Shown: positions 6,487 through 11,340 of the stretch, piece by piece
Numbering within the stretch: the first letter of the stretch is position 1
How the letters are laid out: each line of letters opens with the position of its first letter
Assembly: GCA_019424865.1 (NCBI GenBank)
Contig: JAHYYS010000070.1
Location: forward strand, 1 to 12,856
Source: a bacterium
GTDB taxonomy: Bacteria; Bacillota; Clostridia; Oscillospirales; Oscillospiraceae
Reading direction: 5' to 3'
Length of the DNA: 12,856 bases
Notes under the pieces: model-generated
Told to the model about the DNA's origin: nothing
Seen by the model: only the letters and a program-made list of their open reading frames with translations
Databases searched by the model: none
Translations under genes and position numbers: made by a program

Positions 6487-8358
6487 TCATTTCCCCAGAT
6501 CCAGATAATAGGGCTTCATCAGGCTGGGCTGCTCAGTGGAGTCCTTATGCTGCTGCCGGCGGGGCTCCGGGGGCATTCCGCGCCGGCCGTCTCCTCTGCG
6601 CTCCCGGCGCCGCTTGGGGGCCGGGGCGGTGCGCTTCTCCTCCGGGGTCTGGGCGGCCTTCTCCTTGGCCTGCTTGTGCTCCCGGGGCTTCTCCCCCGCC
6701 GGGGCGTGGGGCCGGGCGGCCTCCTTTTTCCTGCGGCTGTTCCGCCCCTCCTGCTGGGCGGGGCGGCTGGGCCGCTCCTGGGACAAGGTCAGCCGCCGGG
6801 GGGCCAGCAGACGGGCCGTGGCGTCCATAATCACATCGCTGTCCAGGGGGTTGGGGCGATAAAACTCCGTGCGGGGCATCGAGTCCCCTGTATCCATCAG
6901 GGAGCCCGGCCGCACGCCGCGCCCCCGGCTCCGGGGCCGCTCCGGCTCCGCGGAAACAGGCTGCGGCTCAGCCGTCTCCCACACCGGGGCCGCAGGTGCG
7001 GGCACTTCCGCGGCGCCGCTTCCCCCGCCGCGCCTTCTCCTGCGGCGGCGGGTCTTGGCCGGCTTATCGGCTGCGGGCTCCTGCTGCGCCGGCTCCGGCG
7101 CGGCCTGCTGCTCCGCGGCCCTGCGGGCCTCCTCCCGGGCCCGGCGCAGCTCCCGGGCGGCGGCGCGGGCCTCGGCATCCTCCTCGTTGATGATCTTTCC
7201 GTTCTTGTCCCGCTTGGGGGCCTCGAAGACCTGCATGGGGAAGGGGTGCCCCTCCACCACCGGAATCTTCTTGCCCATCAGCTTTTCAATGTCCCGCAGC
7301 AGGGGCTGCTCGGAGTAGTCGCAGAAAGCCACGGCCTCCCCGCCCCGGCCCGCCCGGCCGGTGCGGCCGATGCGGTGGACATAGGTTTCGGGCACCTCGG
7401 GCAGGTTATAATTGAACACGTGAGAGAGCTCCTCAATGTCCAGCCCCCGGGCGGCGATATCCGTGGCCACCAGGCAGCGGATCCGCCCCGCCTTGAAGTC
7501 GGACAGGGCCTGCTGCCGGGCGGTCTGGCTCTTGTTGCCATGGATGGCGGCGGCGGAAATCCCCGCCTTGGCCAGATCCCGGGCCACCTTGTTGGCCCCG
7601 TGCTTGGTGCGGGTGAACACCAGGGCGTTTTTCACCTGCAGCTGGTCCATCAGATGGGCCAGCAGGCGGGTCTTATTGGCCCGGTCCACCAGATAGACCG
7701 ACTGGTGAATGGCCTCCACCGGGGAGGACACCGGGTTCACCGCCACCCGAACCGGGTTGTGCAGCAGCGAGTTGACCAGGTCGGCGATTTCAGGGGGCAT
7801 GGTAGCGGAAAAGAGCATGGTCTGCTTCTTCTGGGGCAGCCACTTTAAAATTTTCCGCACGTCGTGGATAAAGCCCATGTCCAGCATCCGGTCGGCCTCG
7901 TCCAAAACAAAAATCTCCAGCTTGTCCAGGTGGACAAAGCCCTGCTCATACAGGTCCATCAGGCGGCCCGGAGTGGCCGTCAGGATGTCCACCCCGCGGC
8001 CCAGGGCCTCCACCTGGGGATTCTGGCCTACGCCGCCGAACACCACCGCGTGGCGCAGCTTCAGGTGCCGGCCATAGTCCCGAAAGCTCTCGTCAATCTG
8101 AATGGCAAGCTCCCGGGTGGGGGTGAGGATCAGGGCGCGGATGGGCCTGCCCTGCGCGGGGGCGGCGGACAGGCGCTGCAGAATGGGGGCGGCAAAGGCA
8201 CAGGTTTTGCCCGTGCCCGTCTGGGCACAGCCCAGCACGTCCCGCCCCTTCAGGGCGGGGGGAATGGCCTTCTCCTGAATGGGAGAGGGACGCTGATAGC
8301 CCTGTTCCAACAGGGCTGTTAAAATCGGGGCGGAGAGCCCCAAATCCTGAAATGTCAT
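6487..8358 (-). CDS. DEAD-box ATP-dependent RNA helicase (RhlE-like) with long basic tail
   Basis: 623 aa. ATG 8358 is preceded on the - strand by AAGGAAG at 6 nt; upstream in-frame starts lack one. Helicase motifs appear in order: Q motif (GYQRPSPIQ, 20-28), I (AQTGTGKT, 45-52), Ia (PTRELA), Ib (TPGR), II (DEAD, 153-156), III (SAT, 184-186), V (ARGLD, 303-307) and VI (HRIGRTGR, 328-335). The core ends near residue 375. The rest, about 245 residues, is low-complexity: an Arg/Ala/Glu helix, a run of Arg with GGG, Pro/Ala/Glu stretches and Lys/Arg clusters, as in RhlE- and CsdA-type tails that bind RNA and promote condensates. Two ordered-looking islands stand out (see findings). Likely role: RNA remodelling in ribosome assembly or mRNA decay. 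It starts 78 nt after the kinase-like gene on the same strand and may be co-transcribed with it. Confidence 0.93.
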   Translation of the reverse strand: MTFQDLGLSAPILTALLEQGYQRPSPIQEKAIPPALKGRDVLGCAQTGTGKTCAFAAPILQRLSAAPAQGRPIRALILTPTRELAIQIDESFRDYGRHLKLRHAVVFGGVGQNPQVEALGRGVDILTATPGRLMDLYEQGFVHLDKLEIFVLDEADRMLDMGFIHDVRKILKWLPQKKQTMLFSATMPPEIADLVNSLLHNPVRVAVNPVSSPVEAIHQSVYLVDRANKTRLLAHLMDQLQVKNALVFTRTKHGANKVARDLAKAGISAAAIHGNKSQTARQQALSDFKAGRIRCLVATDIAARGLDIEELSHVFNYNLPEVPETYVHRIGRTGRAGRGGEAVAFCDYSEQPLLRDIEKLMGKKIPVVEGHPFPMQVFEAPKRDKNGKIINEEDAEARAAARELRRAREEARRAAEQQAAPEPAQQEPAADKPAKTRRRRRRRGGGSGAAEVPAPAAPVWETAEPQPVSAEPERPRSRGRGVRPGSLMDTGDSMPRTEFYRPNPLDSDVIMDATARLLAPRRLTLSQERPSRPAQQEGRNSRRKKEAARPHAPAGEKPREHKQAKEKAAQTPEEKRTAPAPKRRRERRGDGRRGMPPEPRRQQHKDSTEQPSLMKPYYLDLGK

Positions 8359-8436
8359 GCAATACTTCCTTACTTCTATCATTCGGCGCGGCCAAAGCCG
8401 CCGCCGGCCCGCACTGCCCCGCGGGCTGGGGAATGG

Positions 8437-8940
8437 TCAAACCTGTCCGGGCAGCAGGCGGAGCACCTGGGACACCGTATGGGCCAGCTGCTGCTCAGGC
8501 CCCACGTCCACAATCTGGTCGGCGTACTGCTGGTACAGCGGGGCCCGCAGGGCCATAATGTCCTCCAGGGTCTGCCCCGGCTCCATGGCGATGCCCCGGG
8601 AGTCCAGGTTGTGAATCCGCTCCTTCAGCTGCTCCAGGGGGACGCGCAGATAGATCACCGGCCCCATGGCCTTCAGGTGTTCCATGGCCCGCGCCCGGCA
8701 CACCGCGCTGCCCCCCGGCGCGATGACATACTGGTCGCAGTGCAGGGAGCATATGGCCCGCTCCTCCGCGTCCAAAAAATAGGATACGCCCCGGCGGTCT
8801 AAAATATCCTGCAGCAGGGCCCCCTCCTGCCGCTGGATCACCAGGTCCGTATCCACAAAGCCGCAGCCCAGGGCCTTGGCCAGCAAAACGCCCACCGTGC
8901 TCTTGCCGGAGCCGGGCATTCCTATCAGCGTAATATTCAT
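8437..8940 (-). CDS. Shikimate kinase-like protein
   Basis: 167 aa, normal length for shikimate kinase, which phosphorylates shikimate in aromatic amino-acid synthesis. ATG 8940 follows GGAG at 6 nt. Walker A is GMPGSGKST (7-15), then VDTDLVIQ with D30/D32 as in the family's DxD. Two classical substrate-binding features differ: the FRxxE motif reads FLDAE (Leu at the Arg position, residue 56) and the GGG loop reads GGS (76-78). The lid region reads DSRGIAMEPGQTLEDI, retaining an Arg (R115), and LRAPLYQQYAD carries the later Arg (R132). It may be a divergent shikimate kinase, as such sequences are usually labelled in Clostridia, or a kinase for another small molecule. No other aro gene is near. 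It is transcribed divergently from pyrB and probably heads a unit with the helicase gene. The symbol aroK is withheld because of the residue changes. Confidence 0.8.
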   Translation of the reverse strand: MNITLIGMPGSGKSTVGVLLAKALGCGFVDTDLVIQRQEGALLQDILDRRGVSYFLDAEERAICSLHCDQYVIAPGGSAVCRARAMEHLKAMGPVIYLRVPLEQLKERIHNLDSRGIAMEPGQTLEDIMALRAPLYQQYADQIVDVGPEQQLAHTVSQVLRLLPGQV

Positions 8941-8998
8941 TCTCGGCTCCAACCTTTCCGAACAGGGACAGACCGCCATACGGCGGCCATTTCCTGAT

Positions 8999-9027
8999 AT
9001 TATAACACAGCTTATCTGGAAAGGAAA
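8999..9027 (-). promoter_or_regulatory. Promoter of the kinase-like gene
   Basis: On the - strand TATAAT (9004-8999) preceded by TGT, an extended -10. The -35 position 17 bp upstream reads TTTCCT, a weak match, as is common with extended -10 promoters. Leader of about 50 nt to ATG 8940. Confidence 0.55.
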
Positions 9028-9109
9028 GAAAAAATTGCCTGCCGGAGGGGGCTGCGGCGGCGGTTTCCTCCCCCTGCGCAGACCGCGGCAGAAAATCCGT
9101 CCGCACACC

Positions 9110-9138
9110 TTGCGGAACCGGGCGGCTTGTGATAGGAT
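9110..9138 (+). promoter_or_regulatory. Possible pyrB promoter
   Basis: TTGCGG (9110-9115) and TAGGAT (9133-9138) with a 17-bp spacer; three and four consensus matches. It leaves only about 30 nt of leader, with no PyrR-type attenuator or riboswitch that I can see between it and pyrB. Confidence 0.3.
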
Positions 9139-9172
9139 AAGCGGAAGACAAAATACGACAGGAGTGTAAGAC

Positions 9173-10234
9173 ATGCGGCACTTGATTGATTTCGGCGACC
9201 TGTCCCGCCAGGAGTGGGACACGCTCTATGCCCGGGCCAGCCAAATCATAGACAACCCTCAACAATTTATCGACGTGTGCCGGGGGCGGGTGGCCGCCAA
9301 CCTGTTTTATGAGCCCTCTACCCGCACCAATTTCTCCTTCCAGACCGCCATGCTCCGTCTGGGGGGCACCGTGTTCGGCTTTGCCGACCCCAACTCCTCC
9401 TCGGTTGCCAAGGGCGAAACCCTGAAGGACACCATCAAGATGGTCTCCGGCTATGCCGACGTCATCGTCATGCGCACCCCCTGGGAGGGGGCGGCCAAGG
9501 CCGCCTCCCTGTACTCCCACGTGCCTGTGGTCAACGCCGGGGACGGCGGGCACATGCACCCCACCCAGACCATGGCCGACCTGACCACCATCACCCGGCT
9601 GCTGGGCGGGGCCGACGGGCTGTCCATCGGGGTGTGCGGCGATCTGAAATACGGCCGCACCGTCCACTCCCTCATTAAGGCCATGGCCAAATTCCATGGG
9701 GTCAAGTTCTTCCTCATCGCCCCCCGGGAGCTGGCGGTGCCCGATTACATGCGGGCCTTTATGCGGGAAAACGGCATCTGGTTTACGGAGGTCACCGGCC
9801 TGGAGGCGGTCATTCCCCAGCTGGACGTGCTGTATATGACCCGCATCCAGAAGGAGCGCTTTGTGGATCCCCTGGAGTACGAGCGCAACCGGGGCATTTA
9901 TATTCTGACCCGGCGCAAACTGGAGCGGGCCAAGGAGCACATGCTGGTGATGCATCCCCTGCCCCGGGTGGACGAGATCGCGGTGGATGTGGACGACGAC
10001 CCCCGGGCCGTCTATTTCCTGCAGGCCCGCTACGGCATGTTTGCCCGCATGTCCCTGCTCTCCGACCTGGCCCGTCAGCCCCGGCAGGAGGAGCTGCCCG
10101 GCGTGGAGATCGGCACCAGGCCTGTGTGCTCCAACCCCCGCTGCATCACCCAGACCCAGCCCTATCTGCCCCCCCTGGTGAAACAGATCGGCGGGACGGA
10201 CTGCTGCGCCTTCTGTGACGCCGCCCTGAAGTAA
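9173..10234 (+). CDS. pyrB: Aspartate carbamoyltransferase with C-terminal PyrI-like zinc knuckle
   Basis: 353 aa; ATG 9173 with ACAGGAG 8 nt upstream. Catalyses carbamoyl phosphate plus aspartate to carbamoyl aspartate, the committed step of pyrimidine synthesis. Family motifs: FYEPSTRTNFSF (46-57, carbamoyl phosphate site), SSVAKGET (76-83, the mobile loop with Ser and Lys), HPTQ (129-132), GDLKYGRTVHSL (156-167) and MHPLPRVDEI (260-269). The catalytic chain should end near residue 305. About 48 residues follow, with CSNPRC (C319, C324) and CAFC (C345, C348): CxxxxC then CxxC, the zinc-ligand pattern and spacing of the C-terminal domain of the regulatory chain PyrI (CPNSNCI ... CKYC in E. 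coli). The nucleotide-binding N-terminal domain of PyrI is absent, and no pyrI or other pyr gene adjoins. A linked zinc domain may stabilise trimers or higher assembly without CTP/ATP control. Identity secure; the role of the tail is inference. Confidence 0.93.
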   Translation: MRHLIDFGDLSRQEWDTLYARASQIIDNPQQFIDVCRGRVAANLFYEPSTRTNFSFQTAMLRLGGTVFGFADPNSSSVAKGETLKDTIKMVSGYADVIVMRTPWEGAAKAASLYSHVPVVNAGDGGHMHPTQTMADLTTITRLLGGADGLSIGVCGDLKYGRTVHSLIKAMAKFHGVKFFLIAPRELAVPDYMRAFMRENGIWFTEVTGLEAVIPQLDVLYMTRIQKERFVDPLEYERNRGIYILTRRKLERAKEHMLVMHPLPRVDEIAVDVDDDPRAVYFLQARYGMFARMSLLSDLARQPRQEELPGVEIGTRPVCSNPRCITQTQPYLPPLVKQIGGTDCCAFCDAALK

Positions 10235-10320
10235 ACCGAAGTCCGCCGGGGGCACAGGCGCCCAGTTCCGGATCCGTATCGGCTCAGCGGGAACCTGAAA
10301 TTTTTCGTTGAAACAGGCAA
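10235..10320. other. Non-coding flank between pyrB and the palindromic element
   Basis: No ORF with a ribosome site and no terminator hairpin with a U-tract. CCTGAAATTTTTCGT near 10295 resembles CCTGAAATTTCGT near 10495 inside the adjacent element, so this flank may hold remnants of related repeats. Confidence 0.3.
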
Positions 10321-10349
10321 CCGGTACACCTTGCTCACAAGGTGTACCG
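10321..10349. repeat. Palindromic repeat, copy 1
   Basis: 11-bp stem (CGGTACACCTT, 10322-10332, with 10339-10349) around the loop GCTCAC. Identical over 29 bp to the copy at 10573-10601. Confidence 0.9.
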
Positions 10350-10367
10350 CAGCGTGTCAAAAAAGCT

Positions 10368-10404
10368 CTCCTGCAAGGAGTTCCGCCGTCCGCAGACGGC
10401 GGAA
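10368..10404. repeat. Two adjacent small stem-loops
   Basis: CTCCT-GCA-AGGAG (10368-10380) is followed directly by TTCCGCCGTC (10381-10390) paired perfectly with 10395-10404 around CGCA. Confidence 0.6.
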
Positions 10405-10418
10405 TAAAATGAAATCCA

Positions 10419-10451
10419 GTCATTTCCAAGGACATGTGCCTGGGAAATGAC
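10419..10451. repeat. Stem-loop within the element
   Basis: GTCATTTCC (10419-10427) pairs with 10443-10451; AGG/CCT continue after one mismatch; loop ACATGTG. Confidence 0.6.
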
Positions 10452-10457
10452 ACCTCT

Positions 10458-10508
10458 CACGAAATTTTGGGCGACAATTTCGCAAGAAATCGAGCCTGAA
10501 ATTTCGTG
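10458..10508. repeat. Long imperfect stem-loop with GCAA tetraloop
   Basis: CACGAAATTT (10458-10467) pairs with 10499-10508, continuing through G-U and G-C pairs to an apical ATTTC-GCAA-GAAAT hairpin (10477-10490). A GNRA tetraloop favours an RNA-level structure. Confidence 0.6.
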
Positions 10509-10517
10509 CGGCCTACT

Positions 10518-10565
10518 CGAAAAAGTGGCTTGTCAATTTCTATCAATTGACAAGCCACTTTTTCG
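10518..10565. terminator. 21-bp bidirectional terminator-like hairpin
   Basis: 10518-10538 is perfectly complementary to 10545-10565 (core GTGGCTTGTCAATT flanked by A5 and T5), loop TCTATC. It can end pyrB transcripts from the left and those of the membrane protein gene from the right, and it is carried inside the MITE-like element. Confidence 0.75.
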
Positions 10566-10572
10566 ACAGTCT

Positions 10573-10601
10573 CCGGTACACCTTGCTCACAAGGTGTACC
10601 G
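10573..10601. repeat. Palindromic repeat, copy 2
   Basis: Same 29 bp as 10321-10349. Because the sequence is its own complement, the two copies are both direct and inverted repeats. Confidence 0.9.
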
Positions 10602-10620
10602 TTTGCTGCATTCTTATGTT

Positions 10621-10639
10621 CCGCAGCGCGAAGCTGCGG
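10621..10639 (-). terminator. Small hairpin at the stop of the membrane protein gene
   Basis: CCGCAGC (10621-10627) pairs with 10633-10639 around GCGAA, one base from the - strand stop at 10641. No clear U-run follows, so it is at best a weak terminator or an mRNA 3'-end stabiliser. Confidence 0.35.
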
Positions 10640-10640
10640 C

Positions 10641-10934
10641 TTAACGCTTTTGCAGGAATCCGCCAAGGCCGCCTCCGATGGTAAGCCCTATGGCCACTGC
10701 CGCAATCAGGGACACGATGAGCATCAGCCATCCGGCCCGGGTCAGGATCCAAAGGGCGGACAAAAGGAGGATGAGCCCGAACAGCAGCGGCAGCGCCGCA
10801 TGCCGGAGCGCCTCCTTGCAGGAGCACGCCTCCGCCGCACGCCTGCTCCTCCGATACATCTGGATGCCGATGCCGAACAGAAGCAGGGCGAACACAAAAA
10901 ACACAGCGGTCAATACAGTTTCATACGTTCCCAC
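10641..10934 (-). CDS. Small three-helix membrane protein
   Basis: 97 aa from GTG 10934, chosen because AAAGGAGG lies 8 nt upstream on the - strand; the ORF is open further back (to 11018), but that region holds the promoter. Hydrophobic segments at about residues 5-25, 47-64 and 68-90 indicate three membrane spans. Between the first two is a basic/cysteine loop (MYRRSRRAAEACSCKEALRH), likely cytoplasmic by the positive-inside rule, which would put the N-terminus outside. The tail is glycine-rich and ends in Lys-Arg. I do not recognise a family. It stands alone on its strand, divergent from the CorC-type gene and ending next to the palindromic element. Confidence 0.75.
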   Translation of the reverse strand: MGTYETVLTAVFFVFALLLFGIGIQMYRRSRRAAEACSCKEALRHAALPLLFGLILLLSALWILTRAGWLMLIVSLIAAVAIGLTIGGGLGGFLQKR

Positions 10935-10989
10935 GATAGCGGCCTCCTTTCCGGACAGACAAAATTTTACTATAAAATATCCCATTTTT

Positions 10990-11018
10990 ATTGTATAACA
11001 TTCACCCGTCTTTTGCAA
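10990..11018 (-). promoter_or_regulatory. Promoter of the small membrane protein gene
   Basis: On the - strand TTGCAA (11018-11013), 17-bp spacer, TACAAT (10995-10990): four and five consensus matches. The leader to GTG 10934 would be about 50 nt. Confidence 0.55.
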
Positions 11019-11097
11019 GCGGTTGGGCTTATTTCGTCAAATTGCCGATTCTTTTCTCCATCCTACAGTCTTGAATAAGAGCGGCAGCAAATATCCC

Positions 11098-11126
11098 TTG
11101 ACAAGCCTCTTGTTTTCTGCTATGGT
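11098..11126 (+). promoter_or_regulatory. Promoter of the CorC-type gene's leader
   Basis: Perfect -35 TTGACA (11098-11103), 17-bp spacer, -10 TATGGT (11121-11126, four of six). Start near 11133. This is the only good + strand promoter I find before the transporter gene. Confidence 0.6.
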
Positions 11127-11169
11127 ATTAGGCGACGGTATTTTTAAGCATGGTACCGAAATTTTGTTT

Positions 11170-11247
11170 ATGAAGGAGCCGCCCGATCCATGGACTCAGA
11201 CCGAGACGGATCTATACCAGACGACAAACGAAACATGTAATACATAA
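11170..11247 (+). CDS. Possible 25-aa leader peptide, acidic/proline start
   Basis: ATG 11170 reads MKEPPDPWTQTETDLYQTTN and ends TAA 11245-11247, overlapping the 5' A-tract of the terminator hairpin. The EPPDP start recalls the acidic/proline opening of the Salmonella MgtL leader peptide (MEPDPTPLP), which senses Mg2+ through ribosome destabilisation. There is no clear ribosome site upstream, so translation is doubtful. Confidence 0.3.
   Translation: MKEPPDPWTQTETDLYQTTNETCNT
11190..11240 (+). CDS. Possible 16-aa leader ORF
   Basis: ATG 11190 reads MDSDRDGSIPDDKRNM and ends TAA 11240. AAGGAG (11173-11178) lies 11 nt upstream, longer than ideal but usable. Five of 16 residues are Asp. It competes in a different frame with the 25-aa ORF; at most one is likely to be functional. 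Confidence 0.3.
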   Translation: MDSDRDGSIPDDKRNM

Positions 11248-11297
11248 AAAAGGCATAGTCTGTTCTGTCCCCGTATACAGAACAGGCCATGCCTTTT
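11246..11297 (+). terminator. Intrinsic terminator just upstream of the CorC-type gene
   Basis: CTGTTCTGT (11260-11268) pairs with 11277-11285, GGCAT (11252-11256) with 11289-11293, with one A-C mismatch in between; A6 on the left, TTTTG on the right; 8-nt loop. It ends 43 nt before the TTG start of the transporter and no second promoter is apparent after it. Confidence 0.75.
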
Positions 11298-11340
11298 GTG
11301 CATGTCCGGGCGTGCATATCCAAACAAGGAGGAAATTACT

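Larger units (their letters stand above)
10321..10601. mobile_element. 281-bp palindromic MITE-like element
   Basis: A non-coding block bounded by two identical 29-bp palindromic sequences (10321-10349 and 10573-10601). Just inside each end the sequences still match in inverted orientation: 10350-10365 compared with the complement of 10573-10558 agrees at 13 of 16 positions (both contain TGTC, A or G, AAAAAG). That gives imperfect terminal inverted repeats of about 45 bp. Between them lie at least five more stem-loops and no credible gene. I see no target-site duplication. Transposition by a transposase supplied elsewhere is inference; a structured RNA or a REP-like cluster is an alternative. 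Confidence 0.5.
11133..11340 (+). promoter_or_regulatory. Attenuator-like 5' leader of the CorC-type gene
   Basis: About 208 nt. Contents in order: a hairpin CGGTA/TACCG (11136-11140 with 11154-11158) whose loop holds GCATGG (11148-11153); two overlapping tiny ORFs (11170-11247 and 11190-11240); an intrinsic-terminator hairpin (11246-11297); and the ribosome site of the transporter. GCATGG is complementary to CCATGC in the 3' arm of the terminator (11287-11292), so an alternative fold could open the terminator. The pairing is short and is inference. I do not recognise a known riboswitch consensus (M-box, yybP-ykoY or others) by eye. Confidence 0.5.

Noticed and set aside
6448..7848. Open + strand frame of 466 codons opposite the helicase gene
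   Set aside because: Shadow of the DEAD-box gene, whose motifs are all in order on the - strand; the + frame is Gly/Leu/Pro/Arg-rich with no domain.
9001..9172. Pyrimidine-sensing attenuator or riboswitch before pyrB
   Set aside because: No terminator/antiterminator pair, no PyrR-type conserved loop, and the probable leader is too short.
8495..10453. Open - strand frame of 652 codons covering pyrB, the intergenic region and the kinase
   Set aside because: Runs antisense through pyrB and out of frame through the kinase gene, a result of GC-rich codon bias lacking stops; no family motif.
10321..10601. CRISPR array
   Set aside because: Only two identical repeats, 252 bp apart start to start, each a strong palindrome, with no regular spacers and no cas genes nearby.
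11023..11247. 74-aa + strand protein from 11023
   Set aside because: It would start before the TTGACA promoter at 11098, spans that promoter, and has no ribosome site. Only its last 25 codons were kept as a possible leader peptide.
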